Assembly: GCF_020215645.1 (NCBI RefSeq)
Contig: NZ_CP084058.1
Coordinates: forward strand, 9,424,001-9,488,000
Source: Nonomuraea gerenzanensis
GTDB lineage: Bacteria > Actinomycetota > Actinomycetes > Streptosporangiales > Streptosporangiaceae
Direction: 5' to 3'
DNA length: 64,000 nucleotides
The stretch's first letter is position 1. Every line of letters begins with the position of its first letter. Shown here piece after piece: positions 35,652 through 45,989 of this stretch. Both the position numbers and the translations under genes were made by a program. Below the pieces are notes generated by a model, which was not told where the DNA came from, searched no databases, and saw only the letters and a program-made list of their open reading frames with translations.

Positions 35652-37207
35652 CCATCGCCCCCTTTCAGCTCGGGCTGCCGGGGCCGCCGGAGGGCGGCCG
35701 ACAAACCGTCCAGTCCTGGAACTCCGGCGTCCCGCGCGAGGATCGCCCGTTCGAGCTGCAGCGCGGGCCGCACGATGAGGTCGGTGAGGTACTCGTCGCC
35801 GACCATGTTGAGGGCCTTCGTCGCGATCGACACCGCCTCCTGCACGTCGCCGTCGATCAGCCGGCACTGCGCCTGGTCGAGCCTGATCAGCGTCTGGTCG
35901 AGGATGTGGTCCTCGTACTTCTCCAGCGCCTGGTCGAGCACGACCTCGGCCTCGATCGTCTGGCCCAGCTTGGTGAGCACGTCGCCCTGGTAGAAGTAGA
36001 GCTGCTTCTCGGTGTAACCGAACGCGACGTCCTCCTGGTCCTCGGGACGCAGGTGGGCGAAGGCGTTCCTGGCCCGCGCCAGGGCCCGCTTGGCCTGGTC
36101 GACGATCTCCTTCTTGGTCTCGCCGTTGGACATCATGGCCAGCGCCCTGGCCTCGACGACCGGCGCCATGGCCTGGGCCGCGCACGGCGTGGAGCCCGCC
36201 ATGTCACGGCTCTTCTTGGCCAGGGTGAGCGCCTCGCGGGCGTCGCCGAAGTAGAGGGGCACGAGCGACTCGCGGGCCGCGATCCACGCCCGCAGCGCGC
36301 GGTCGCCGGTCTCGTCGGCGGCGGTGCGGCCGGTGCGGAAGAACGACCGCGCCAGCCGGTGATCACCCAGGTTGATCATGATCATGCCGGCCAGCCCGGC
36401 GAGCTGGGCGGCCATCCTGCACAGGCGCTCCTGCAGGTCGATGGGCTGGCGCCGGGCCATCGCCGTGCGCACCGCGCTGAGCTCCAGCAGCACGTCGCAC
36501 AACAGCCGCAACGGGGCCGTCGTGGTGTACTGGCGGCCGAAGCTGACCGTCGCCTCCTCCCACTGGTCGAGCATCGCGGCGGACACGGTGGCCATGACCA
36601 GCGTCTCGTCCATCCTGCGCCGGATGCCCTCGCACGCCCCGAGCACGGGGCCCTCCAGATCGGCCAGGTTGGCGTCGGCCTGGAGTGAGTTTAAAAGGGT
36701 GCGCCGCAGGATGTTCTCGTTCTCCTCGTCCTCCGGCTCGGTCTCCATCGGCTGGATCACCAGCTCGCGCTCCTGAGCCGGCCGCTGCGGGCGGTCCGCC
36801 GCCTCCACGGCGCCGCTCAGCACCACCCCCGGCATCCGGTGGCCGTGGCCACAGATGCAGGGCGAGTCGTAGCCGAGCGCCGCGGGCTCGACCCGGTAGA
36901 CGGTGCACAGATAGTGCAGGTACTCCGGGCCGGGGCGTTTGAGCCCGCTCTCGTACGCGGACAGGAGAGTCTCGCCGATGCCGGGCATCGCCTTGCCGTC
37001 GCGCTCGAACAGGGCTCTGACCTGCTCGATCACGTCGGCCAGCGCGATGCCGTAGGCCAGCCGATGCGCCTTGACCCGGCTCGTGCTGAACCCGGCGCAC
37101 GCCTCGTGGATCTCATCAGCTATCTGAGCCGACGTGCGCCCGGCGGCCAGGCCCTTGGCCCTGATCCGCCGGGCGATCTCCGTCTCCCTGTGCTGTCTGC
37201 CGGACAT
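35648..37207 (-). CDS. XRE-family regulator with TPR-like sensor region
   Basis: 519 residues. The N-terminal domain (about 10-115) has a helix-turn-helix of the large actinobacterial XRE type (SAQIADEIHEACAGFSTSRV; GETLLSAYESGLKRPGPEYL; LCTVYRVEPAALGYDSPC). The rest is an all-helical TPR-like array (for example QAKRALARARNAFAHL, VLDQALEKYEDHILDQTLIR). Start ATG at 37207 has AGAGGGG 6 nt before it. It is divergent from a 94-aa gene; the region between has a 7-bp dyad that may be its operator. Ligand unknown. Confidence 0.85.
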   Translation of the reverse strand: MSGRQHRETEIARRIRAKGLAAGRTSAQIADEIHEACAGFSTSRVKAHRLAYGIALADVIEQVRALFERDGKAMPGIGETLLSAYESGLKRPGPEYLHYLCTVYRVEPAALGYDSPCICGHGHRMPGVVLSGAVEAADRPQRPAQERELVIQPMETEPEDEENENILRRTLLNSLQADANLADLEGPVLGACEGIRRRMDETLVMATVSAAMLDQWEEATVSFGRQYTTTAPLRLLCDVLLELSAVRTAMARRQPIDLQERLCRMAAQLAGLAGMIMINLGDHRLARSFFRTGRTAADETGDRALRAWIAARESLVPLYFGDAREALTLAKKSRDMAGSTPCAAQAMAPVVEARALAMMSNGETKKEIVDQAKRALARARNAFAHLRPEDQEDVAFGYTEKQLYFYQGDVLTKLGQTIEAEVVLDQALEKYEDHILDQTLIRLDQAQCRLIDGDVQEAVSIATKALNMVGDEYLTDLIVRPALQLERAILARDAGVPGLDGLSAALRRPRQPELKGGDG

Positions 37208-37432
37208 CCCGGCCCCTCTCACGCATGTCTCGACCGGTCCGCAACTGGTGACTCAGCGTAGCCCTCAAGTTGCCCTGCGCCTACCCATGACTATGAAGCA
37301 ATGCCGAGATGATTGGAACGCCTTGGAGCGGCCTGGGGATAAGGAACATCCTCCCGGGGACTGTTTCTTACATCCCGCGAGGAAGAAGCGACTCCCCGTG
37401 AGCGGAACCCCTCGTTGCACGAACCGTTGACT

Positions 37433-37450
37433 TGGGCCATCTTTGGCCCA
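37433..37450. promoter_or_regulatory. Dyad upstream of the 94-aa gene
   Basis: TGGGCCA-TCTT-TGGCCCA, perfect 7-bp arms, directly after TTGACT (37427-37432, possible -35) and 32 nt before the 94-aa GTG. Candidate operator for the divergent XRE regulator. Confidence 0.4.
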
Positions 37451-37481
37451 CCAGCAACCCTTCCCGAGGGAGGAAAGAACG

Positions 37482-37766
37482 GTGGGGGACGACAACTTCG
37501 AGCACCTGGAGCGTCTCGTGACAGAACTGGACGCCCGCGGGCTGCTCGCACGAGTGGTCCGGACCCAGAGCGGACGCACGTTCGTACGGGTCATCAACCC
37601 GAGCGCGACGAGTCTGTCCGAGAACGTCACATGCCGGTCGGCAGCGGTCTCCAACATGCGCGACTGGTGGTACTGCTGGTCCTGGGGCGAGCCGATGCAC
37701 ACGGCCGACGACCCCGCGGGTGCCGCGACCAAGGTCGCTCGCGTGCTCGCCGTCGTGGGGGAGTGA
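37482..37766 (+). CDS. Small protein of unknown function, 94 aa
   Basis: GTG start with GGAGGAAAG before it. The sequence has an amphipathic first helix (FEHLERLVTELDARGLLA), two strands (ARVVRTQSGRTFVRVINP), and a tryptophan-rich loop (RDWWYCWSWGEPM), ending in a helix (AATKVARVLAVVG). Similar short proteins occur next to XRE-type regulators in this order as I recall, and here an XRE gene is divergent. No known function. A large hairpin follows its stop. Confidence 0.8.
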   Translation: MGDDNFEHLERLVTELDARGLLARVVRTQSGRTFVRVINPSATSLSENVTCRSAAVSNMRDWWYCWSWGEPMHTADDPAGAATKVARVLAVVGE

Positions 37767-37828
37767 CGACCCGGTGATCCGGGTGGAGCGCAGCCACCAC
37801 GGCTCACCGCATCCCACGACGGCTACTG

Positions 37829-37896
37829 GGAGCCGGCGGAGTGGCCGGTGCGGAGGGTTTTCCGCGCGACGGAGCCCTGGCCACTCCGCCGGTTCC
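37829..37896 (+). terminator. Large hairpin after the 94-aa gene
   Basis: Perfect 14-bp arms CCGGCGGAGTGGCC (37833-37846) and GGCCACTCCGCCGG (37879-37892), extended to 18 bp with one G-T pair. The 32-nt loop holds its own GCGGA/TTCCGC hairpin. Confidence 0.55.
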
Positions 37897-38106
37897 GGCC
37901 CGTTTCACGCGGCGCCGCGCGCCGCGTCCAGAAGCCGCCCGCCCGGGTCAGGGCGGGTGTTCGGGGGATCCCTCCCGGAACCGGCACGGGACACGCTTCC
38001 GGGTGCGTGCCCCGGTCCGAGCCGTCCGTCATCGGAGCGTCCGCTCTCTCCCTCCGCGGCCCAGAGAGCGGGCGACCCCGTCTTCCCCGGCGTGATGTGA
38101 CGGCGG

Positions 38107-38164
38107 GCGGTTCGGTCAGCGGTATTTTTGGACCCGAAACGGTCCAATTTGCTGACCGAACCGC
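38107..38164 (+). promoter_or_regulatory. Structured leader before the MscS-like gene
   Basis: Outer perfect 14-bp stem (GCGGTTCGGTCAGC at 38107-38120, complement at 38151-38164) and an inner 7-bp hairpin (TTGGACC-CGAAAC-GGTCCAA at 38128-38147). The ribosome site of the channel gene (GGAGGGGG) lies 3 nt past the outer stem. No known riboswitch class is recognised. Confidence 0.55.
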
Positions 38165-38186
38165 TTCCGGAGGGGGATCCACCATA

Positions 38187-39176
38187 GTGTTACTGCTGGT
38201 GACGCCGTCGCCACCGCCGACGACTCCATCGGTGCTGCCCGATATCGACAAGGTGACCTCACAAGTGGCCGTGACCTGCCAGAACGACCCCGTCTGCTCG
38301 ACGATCGCCGGGATCTTCAACAACGCGGCCTGGGCACCTCTGGCAGCCATGCTGGTGGTCGTCTTCCTGATCCTCGTGTTCGCGTTCGTGCTCCGTAACG
38401 TCTCGCACCGGGTGATCACGAGGGTGGTCACCCGCGCGGCCACGGGGGGATCGATCACCAGCCGGTTCCGCAAGGGCGCGGCGACCGACGGCATCGACGC
38501 GTTACTGCACGAGCGGCGCAAGCAGCGGGCCGAGACGATGGGGTCGGTGCTCAAGCACATCGCCTCCGTCGTCATCCTCGGCACCGCCGTGCTGACCGTG
38601 CTCGACAGGCTGACGATCCCGATCGCCCCCCTGCTGACCAGCGTCGGCATCCTCGGCGTGGCTATCGGCTTCGGCGCGCAGGAGCTGGTGAAGGACTTCA
38701 TCGCCGGCATGTTCATGCTGCTGGAGGACCAGTACGGCGTGGGCGACGTGATCGACGCCGGCCCGGCGGTCGGCACCGTCGAGGCGGTCACCCTGCGCGT
38801 CACGCGGCTGCGCGACGTGGACGGCCGCGTCTGGTACGTCCGCAACGGCACGATCACCCGGGTCGGCAACGAGTCGCAGGGCTGGTCGCGCGCGTTCATG
38901 GACGTGCCGGTGGCCTACGACGCCGACGTGGTCGGCGTGCGGGTGCTGCTGGAGCACGTCGCCGAGGAGGTCTGGGCCGACCCCGAGCTGCGCGAGTCCA
39001 AGGTCGTGGAGCCGCCGCAGGTGTTCGGGGTGGAGCAGCTCTCCGACAGCTCGCTGGTGTTCCGCATCACGGCCAAGACGCTGCCCTCCGCGCAGGCGGA
39101 GGTGTCGCGGGAGCTGCGGCTCCGGGTCAAGACGGCTCTGGACACCGCGGGCATCTCCATGGTCGCCACCGCCTAA
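38187..39176 (+). CDS. MscS-type mechanosensitive channel
   Basis: 329 residues. Membrane helices lie at about 50-75 ([20 protein letters not shown]), 128-150 and 155-180. The pore region is [36 protein letters not shown], the glycine/alanine-rich TM3 of MscS, followed by the beta domain ([19 protein letters not shown]). It releases solutes on membrane tension. The start GTG at 38187 is 12 nt past GGAGGGGG; the frame further upstream is not credible. glbO follows after 10 nt. See the structured leader. Confidence 0.9.
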   Translation: MLLLVTPSPPPTTPSVLPDIDKVTSQVAVTCQNDPVCSTIAGIFNNAAWAPLAAMLVVVFLILVFAFVLRNVSHRVITRVVTRAATGGSITSRFRKGAATDGIDALLHERRKQRAETMGSVLKHIASVVILGTAVLTVLDRLTIPIAPLLTSVGILGVAIGFGAQELVKDFIAGMFMLLEDQYGVGDVIDAGPAVGTVEAVTLRVTRLRDVDGRVWYVRNGTITRVGNESQGWSRAFMDVPVAYDADVVGVRVLLEHVAEEVWADPELRESKVVEPPQVFGVEQLSDSSLVFRITAKTLPSAQAEVSRELRLRVKTALDTAGISMVATA

Positions 39177-39186
39177 GCTAGGAATC
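39174..39186 (+). promoter_or_regulatory. Leaderless-type -10 (TAAGCT) before glbO
   Basis: TAAGCT at 39174-39179 overlaps the channel gene's stop and lies 7 nt before the glbO GTG. The same TAAGCTAGG string precedes ettA. Confidence 0.5.
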
Positions 39187-39567
39187 GTGACAGAGACCTC
39201 CTTCTACGACGCCGCCGGAGGCGAGGAGACCTTCCGGCGCCTCGTGCACCGCTTCTACGAGGGGGTCGCGGAAGACCCGATCCTGCGGCCGCTCTATCCG
39301 GAGTCCGATCTGACGGGCGCGGAGGAGCGGCTGCGGGGCTTCCTGATCCAATACTGGGGCGGCCCCAACGACTACAGCAAGCAGCGTGGTCATCCCCGGT
39401 TGCGGATGCGGCACATGCCCTTCGTGATCGGCGAGCCGGAGCGCGACGCCTGGCTGAAGCACATGCGTGACGCGGTCGACTCGCTCGATCTGCCCGACGA
39501 GCTGGAGACCAGGCTTTGGGACTATCTGGTCTACGCTGCCCAGAGTCTGGTGAACTCCCCCACCTGA
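39187..39567 (+). CDS. glbO: Group II truncated haemoglobin
   Basis: 126 residues, very close in pattern to mycobacterial Glb[23 protein letters not shown] (B10 Tyr24), LYPESDL (CD1 Tyr37), [22 protein letters not shown] (proximal His near 76) and ERDAWLKHM (G8 Trp89), ending SLVNSP. It binds oxygen tightly and is linked to oxygen/NO handling and redox stress. GTG start at 39187 with a leaderless hexamer. The glucosidase gene follows after 6 nt, as in mycobacteria. Confidence 0.96.
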   Translation: MTETSFYDAAGGEETFRRLVHRFYEGVAEDPILRPLYPESDLTGAEERLRGFLIQYWGGPNDYSKQRGHPRLRMRHMPFVIGEPERDAWLKHMRDAVDSLDLPDELETRLWDYLVYAAQSLVNSPT

Positions 39568-39573
39568 CGGGGC

Positions 39574-41115
<1,542 letters not shown>

Positions 41116-42237
41116 CGGGCAGCGAGGCCGCGGCGCAGGCCAGCCCCGCGGCGAAGCCGGCCCAGTAGCCGGCGCCGACGATCAGGGCTCCGGCGAGCGG
41201 CGTGACGGCCAGGGAGACGGTGTTCTGGACCGTGTTGTGGGTGCCGAGCACCTTGCCCGCCCAGCCGGGCCCGGCCAGCTCGCCCGCCGCGAGGTAGGCC
41301 AGCCCGTTGCCGGACACCGTCGTCACCGAGGCCAGCACGAGCGCCGCCGCCCCGAGCCAGGCGGTGGTGAGCGTGCCGGCGACCAGCAGCGCCAGCACCA
41401 CGAGGTTGCCGAGGGTGAGGATGAGCAGGGGCCGCATGCGCAGGCGCAGGTGGTCGGACCAGCGTCCGGCCGCGATGCGGATCGCGGCCCCGGCGATCGC
41501 GGCCACGCCGAAGAGCCGGCCGGCCGCCACGTCGTCCCAGCCGTAGGTGGTGACCAGGCAGTCCACGCCGTACGTGGTGACCACCACCTGTGGCACCACG
41601 TGCAGCGCGCTGGTGGCGTGCACCCGCCAGAGCGCGGGCTGCCGGTACGGCGAGCCCGCCCGCGGCGTGCCCGGCGCCTCGATCGGGCGCGGCGGCTCGG
41701 CCATGAACAGCGCGGCCAGCACGGCGGCCAGCAGGCTCACGCCGGCGCAGAGCAGCAGCACGCCCGGTAACCCGTGGGCCCGGGCCATGGGCGGCAGCGC
41801 GAAGGCGGACACCGCCATGCCGAGGGTGAAGGAGACCTGGCGCACCCCCATGGCCACGCCGCGCTCCGCCGGCTCGAACCAGCGCAGCACGATGCGCCCG
41901 CCGCCCACCATCGCGGCCGAGCCGCCCGCGCCCGCCAGCGCCAGCAGCGTGATCACCGCCCAGGTGCTCCCGGCGAAGGCCGTGGCGGCCAGCATCGCGG
42001 CGGCCAGGCCCACGCCGGCGCCGAGGATCACCCGCTCGCCGTAGCGGTCGGCCAGCGCGCCCCAGGCGACGAGGGCGAGCATGACCCCGATGGCCGGGGC
42101 GTTGGCGATCAGGCCGCCTACAGGCAGTGAGACATTGAAATGTCGCAATATTTCGGGCATGACCAGAGGCAGGCCGAACAGCCCGAGGGTGACGCCGGCG
42201 TGCGCGTTGACGCCCAGCGCCAGCATCCACCAGCGCC

Positions 42238-42669
42238 TCATTCCGCGGCGTAGCGCTTCAGGTAGGTCCGCTCGTTCTCGGTGAGCCTGCGCGGGGCGGC
42301 CCGTTCGACGTCGTAGGCCGCCATGACCGACATGGCGGTGACGTAGAGGCCCTCGTCGTCGCGGATCTCGTAGCGCAGCGTGAACCGCACCGCCCTGATC
42401 TCCGTCACCCAGGTCTCGACCCGTACGGGCTGCGCGCGAAAGCCCAGCGGCCGGCGGTAGTCGATCTCGTGGCGGGTCACGACCAGGCCCTTGAACGGCT
42501 CGTCCCCCGCCACGTACGGATCGATGCTCAGCATGCCGAAGCGGGCGTCCTCCAGGTAGTCGAGGAAACGCACGTTGTTCACGTGCCCCTGGGAGTCGAT
42601 GTCGCCGAATCTCACCGTGCGGGGATAGATGTGCCGTTCGGCCGGGGTGCTCTCAACCACGTCCGCCAC
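42238..42669 (-). CDS. Acyl-CoA thioesterase (4HBT hot-dog fold)
   Basis: 143 residues. The 4-hydroxybenzoyl-CoA thioesterase-type motif is RFGDIDSQGHVNNVRFLDYL (catalytic Asp in DIDSQGHVNN), followed by EIDYRRPLGF and VRFTLRYEI. It hydrolyses acyl-CoA thioesters; chain preference is unknown. GTG at 42669 is chosen; a GTG nine bases on is possible. It matches Rv2475c in position and type as I recall that map. 14 nt downstream of the DHA2 transporter on the same strand. Confidence 0.9.
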   Translation of the reverse strand: MADVVESTPAERHIYPRTVRFGDIDSQGHVNNVRFLDYLEDARFGMLSIDPYVAGDEPFKGLVVTRHEIDYRRPLGFRAQPVRVETWVTEIRAVRFTLRYEIRDDEGLYVTAMSVMAAYDVERAAPRRLTENERTYLKRYAAE

Positions 42670-42683
42670 CGTACCCGCCCCGG

Positions 42684-44117
42684 TCAGGTGGCCTTGCGCC
42701 GGGCCAGGCAGGACAGCACGGTCAGCACCGAGATCGCGGCCATCGAGCCGAGCACCCAGCGGTAGCCGGTCACGAGCTGCTCGACGGCCCCGCCGGAGAG
42801 CTGCGCGAGCGTGCCGGCGAACACGCTCTGGTGCAGCTCGGCGGGCAGCGGCGCGGTGAGGATCGACAGGACCAGGCCGGTGCCGACGACGTTGCCGGTG
42901 TTCTGCAGCATCAGGCGCATGGCGTTGACGATGCCGAGCCGGTTGGAGGGCAGGCCGTCCAGGATGGCGGTGGTGTTGGAGGGCAGGAACGCGCCCGAGC
43001 CGAGCCCGATGAGCACGAGCCCGGCCGCCACGGCGGGGTAGGGCGTGTCCGCCGACATCACGGTGAGCATGACGGCCAGCCCGCAGGTGGTCGTCGCGGC
43101 GCCGGCCACGGCGAGCGTGCGCGCGCTCATCAGGCGCTGCAGGAAGCCCGAGCTCACCGAGCCGATCATGGCGGCGATCGCCAGCGGCAGCACCTTCAGC
43201 CCCGCCTGGACGGGATCGTCGCCGCGCACCGCCTGGAAGTAGAGCGCGACCAGGAAGACCATGCCCATCCGGGCCACGGCGTTGAGGAAGGAGGCCAGCG
43301 TGCCGAACGCGAAGGCCCGTTCCCTGAACAGGCTCAGGTCCACCACGGGATGCGCCGCCCGCGACTCCCTGAGCAGGAACAGCGGCAGCCCCGCGACGAA
43401 GGCGGCCAGCCCGCCCAGCACCACCGGGTGGTCCCAGCCGAGCCGGGTGAACTCCGACAGCGCCAGCAGCAGCCCGCCCAGCGTGACCAGGACCAGGACG
43501 TTCCCCGGCCCGTCGAGCCCGCCCGCCCGTTCGGCCCTGGGCGGCCTGGGCAGCACCAGCACCCCCCACAGCAGGCAGAGCAGGCCGACCGGCACGTTGA
43601 ACCAGAACACCCACCGCCAGCCCAGGCTCTCGGCCAGCACCCCGCCCAGCGTCGGCCCGATCAGCCCGGCGATCGAGAACGAGGCCACGTACACGCCCAT
43701 GCCCTCGCCCAGCCGCTCGCGCGGGAAGGCGTCACTGATCAGGGCGGCGCTGTTGGTGAGCAGCATCGCGCCGCCCACGGCCTGCAGCACCCGCATGAAC
43801 ACGATCACCCACGCGTTCGGCGACAGGCCCGCGAGCAGCGCCGCCAGCGTGTACGTGGCGAGCCCCAAGAGGTACATTCGGCGCCTGCCGAACAGATCGG
43901 CCAACCGGCCGAAGACCACCATCAGCACGGTCGTGGTCAACTGATAGCCCAGAAGGATCCAGCTCGCGGCCGTGGCGCCGGCCCCGGTGTGCCGGGCGAT
44001 CTCGGGCAGCGCGACGTTGATGGCGCTGCCGCTGAGGCCGGTCAGCACGCTGGCCAGGCTGACGACCGACAACGTTCGCCAGGCGTCTCGGAGTGGGGTG
44101 GTCGTCGTCGCCGGCAA
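42684..44117 (-). CDS. DHA2-type MFS drug exporter (14 TMS)
   Basis: 477 residues, EmrB/QacA-like. Fourteen hydrophobic segments; motif A FGRLADLFGRRRMYLLGLAT, and SFSIAGLIGPTLGGVLAESL with GWRWVFWFNVPVG, the characteristic DHA2 loop between TM5 and TM6. It would export lipophilic cations or other drugs by proton antiport. The TTG start has AGGA before it. Its promoter is shared with the divergent SDR gene and holds the TTCTAG-N9-CTAGAA dyad, so it probably belongs to the TetR regulon. Confidence 0.92.
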   Translation of the reverse strand: MPATTTTPLRDAWRTLSVVSLASVLTGLSGSAINVALPEIARHTGAGATAASWILLGYQLTTTVLMVVFGRLADLFGRRRMYLLGLATYTLAALLAGLSPNAWVIVFMRVLQAVGGAMLLTNSAALISDAFPRERLGEGMGVYVASFSIAGLIGPTLGGVLAESLGWRWVFWFNVPVGLLCLLWGVLVLPRPPRAERAGGLDGPGNVLVLVTLGGLLLALSEFTRLGWDHPVVLGGLAAFVAGLPLFLLRESRAAHPVVDLSLFRERAFAFGTLASFLNAVARMGMVFLVALYFQAVRGDDPVQAGLKVLPLAIAAMIGSVSSGFLQRLMSARTLAVAGAATTTCGLAVMLTVMSADTPYPAVAAGLVLIGLGSGAFLPSNTTAILDGLPSNRLGIVNAMRLMLQNTGNVVGTGLVLSILTAPLPAELHQSVFAGTLAQLSGGAVEQLVTGYRWVLGSMAAISVLTVLSCLARRKAT

Positions 44118-44129
44118 GGGCCCTGTCCT

Positions 44130-44150
44130 TTCTAGATTTTAATACTAGAA
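44130..44150. promoter_or_regulatory. CTAG-type operator A
   Basis: TTCTAG-N9-CTAGAA, perfect 6-bp arms, in the 74-nt divergent region between the DHA2 exporter and the SDR gene. Confidence 0.6.
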
Positions 44151-44191
44151 TCCAATTCAAATCGTCAGCCGGTCAAGGATCGAGGTGTCGG

Positions 44192-45091
44192 ATGAGCGGG
44201 ATCGTCGAAGGCCGCGTGGTGATCGTCACCGGTGCGGCCAGGGGCATCGGACGGGGACACGCGCTGGAGTTCGCCAGGCAGGGGGCCAAGGTGGTGGTCA
44301 ACGACCTGGGCGCGGAGGTCGACGGCACCGGCTCGTCCGGAGCCGCGGCCGAGGTGGTGGCGGAGATCGAGGCCATGGGCGGGCAGGCCGTCGTCAACGG
44401 CGAGGACGTCTCCGACTTCGACGGCGCCGAGCGGCTCGTCAGAGCCGCCGTCGACCACTTCGGCCGCCTCGACGTGCTGGTCAACAACGCCGGCATCCTG
44501 CGCGACCGGATGCTCGTCAACATGACCGCCGACGAGTGGGACGCCGTCATCAGGGTGCACCTGCGCGGCACCTTCGCCCCGCTGCGCCACGCCGCGGCCT
44601 ACTGGCGGAACAAGGCCAAGGCGGGCGAACGGGTGGACGCCCGGATCATCAACACCACCTCGTCCTCCGGCATCTACGGTAACCCGGGGCAGGGCAACTA
44701 CGGCGCCGCCAAGGCCGGCATCGCCGGCCTGACGGTCATCGCCGCGAAGGAGCTGGAGCGCTACGGCGTCACCGTGAACGCCATCGCCCCCGCCGCCCTC
44801 ACCCGCATGACCGAGAACCTCATGCCCGCCGGCGCCACCGGCGCCGACCCCGACGACATCGCCCCCCTGGTCGTCTGGCTCTCCAGCGCCGAGGCGCGCG
44901 GGATCACCGGGCGCGTGTTCAACGTGCGGGCGGGCAAGATCAGCGTGGCCGAGGGCTGGCACGCCGGGCCAGAGGCCGACAAGGGCAGCCGCTGGGACCC
45001 GGCCGAGCTGGGCGCCGTCATCCCCGCCCTGGTCGAGAAGGCCGCGCCCAACGCGCTGACCAACGGCCGCATCCCCGGACGGGAGGACTGA
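44192..45091 (+). CDS. SDR dehydrogenase, (R)-3-hydroxyacyl-CoA type
   Basis: 299 residues. VVIVTGAARGIGRGHALEFA, then VVVNDLGAEVDGTGSS: the insertion after NDLG is typical of the dehydrogenase part of peroxisomal multifunctional enzyme type 2. Active site: NTTSSSGIYGNPGQGNYGAAK (Ser, Tyr and Lys), with a C-terminal extension (about 245-299). With the MaoC hydratase 6 nt downstream it makes a split MFE-2: hydration, then oxidation of enoyl-CoA. ATG has GAGGTG before it. Probably controlled by the dyad at 44130-44150. Confidence 0.9.
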   Translation: MSGIVEGRVVIVTGAARGIGRGHALEFARQGAKVVVNDLGAEVDGTGSSGAAAEVVAEIEAMGGQAVVNGEDVSDFDGAERLVRAAVDHFGRLDVLVNNAGILRDRMLVNMTADEWDAVIRVHLRGTFAPLRHAAAYWRNKAKAGERVDARIINTTSSSGIYGNPGQGNYGAAKAGIAGLTVIAAKELERYGVTVNAIAPAALTRMTENLMPAGATGADPDDIAPLVVWLSSAEARGITGRVFNVRAGKISVAEGWHAGPEADKGSRWDPAELGAVIPALVEKAAPNALTNGRIPGRED

Positions 45092-45097
45092 TCCGCC

Positions 45098-45916
45098 ATG
45101 GCACTCGACCACTCGCTGATCGGCGTCGAAGGGCCCGCCCACGAGCGGACGTGGACCGCGAAGGACACCATGCTGTACGCGCTCGGCGTCGGCGCGGGCA
45201 CCTCGGAGCTGGAGTTCACCACCGAGAAGGAGCAGCGCGTGCTGCCCACCTTCGCCGTCCTGGCCGCCCAGGCACCCGGCCGGCGCATCGGCGACTTCGA
45301 CCCGGCCATGCTCGTCCACGCCGAGCAGGGCTTCGAACTGCACCGCGAGCTGCCCGCCGCCGGTGGCGTGCGCACCACGTCACGGGTGACCGGCATCTAC
45401 GACAAGGGCTCGGGCGCGCTGGTGACCTCCGAGGCGCGCGCCGTGGACCTGGCCACCGGGGAGCTCGTCATCGCCTCGCGCAGCTCGGTGTTCATCCGGG
45501 GCGAGGGCGGGTTCGGCGGCGAGCGCGGGCCGCGCGACGAGTGGGCGCAGCCCGACCGGGCGCCCGATCACAAGGTGACCTACTCGACGCTGCCCGAGCA
45601 GGCGTTGATCTACCGGCTGTCGGGTGACTACAACCCGCTGCACAGCGATCCGGCGTTCGCCGCCAGGGCCGGGTTCGACCGGCCCATCCTGCACGGGCTG
45701 TGCACGTACGGGGTGACGGGGCGGGCGCTGCTGCACACCGTGGCAGGGTCCGATCCGGGACGGTTCAAGGCCATGTCGGGGCGCTTCTCCAGCCCGGTCT
45801 TCCCCGGCGAGTCGCTCACGGTGTCGATCTGGGTGGACGGGGCCGACGTGCTGTTCAGGACGGCCAAGGACGACGGGACCGTGGTGATCGACCGGGGCCG
45901 GGCCACCATCACCTGA
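45098..45916 (+). CDS. MaoC-type enoyl-CoA hydratase 2
   Basis: 272-residue double hot-dog protein. The hydratase 2 motif LSGDYNPLHSDPAFAARAGF (catalytic Asp and His) lies in the second half, followed by PILHGLCTYG; the first half is a degenerate hot-dog. It converts trans-2-enoyl-CoA to (R)-3-hydroxyacyl-CoA, the substrate of the SDR gene upstream, with which it is co-transcribed. GGAGG precedes the ATG. A 16-bp terminator follows. Confidence 0.92.
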   Translation: MALDHSLIGVEGPAHERTWTAKDTMLYALGVGAGTSELEFTTEKEQRVLPTFAVLAAQAPGRRIGDFDPAMLVHAEQGFELHRELPAAGGVRTTSRVTGIYDKGSGALVTSEARAVDLATGELVIASRSSVFIRGEGGFGGERGPRDEWAQPDRAPDHKVTYSTLPEQALIYRLSGDYNPLHSDPAFAARAGFDRPILHGLCTYGVTGRALLHTVAGSDPGRFKAMSGRFSSPVFPGESLTVSIWVDGADVLFRTAKDDGTVVIDRGRATIT

Positions 45917-45924
45917 CCCGCCAG

Positions 45925-45965
45925 CCGGACCTGGGGTGAGGGCGGGTGCCTCACCTCAGGTCCGG
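45925..45965. terminator. Bidirectional terminator between MaoC and TetR genes
   Basis: CCGGACCTGGGGTGAG / CTCACCTCAGGTCCGG, 16-bp stem with one G-T pair and a 9-nt loop. Confidence 0.8.
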
Positions 45966-45989
45966 GCCTCGGCGGTCCACCGGGCGGGC

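Larger units (their letters stand above)
37767..38186. other. 420-nt gap with two large stem structures
   Basis: Contains the hairpin at 37829-37896 and the structured leader at 38107-38164. Long frames entering the channel gene from upstream are Arg/Pro-rich and not credible as coding. Confidence 0.55.

Noticed and set aside
37848..38186. 113-residue N-terminal extension of the MscS channel
   Set aside because: Arg/Pro-rich, runs through the structured leader, and a ribosome site precedes the GTG at 38187.
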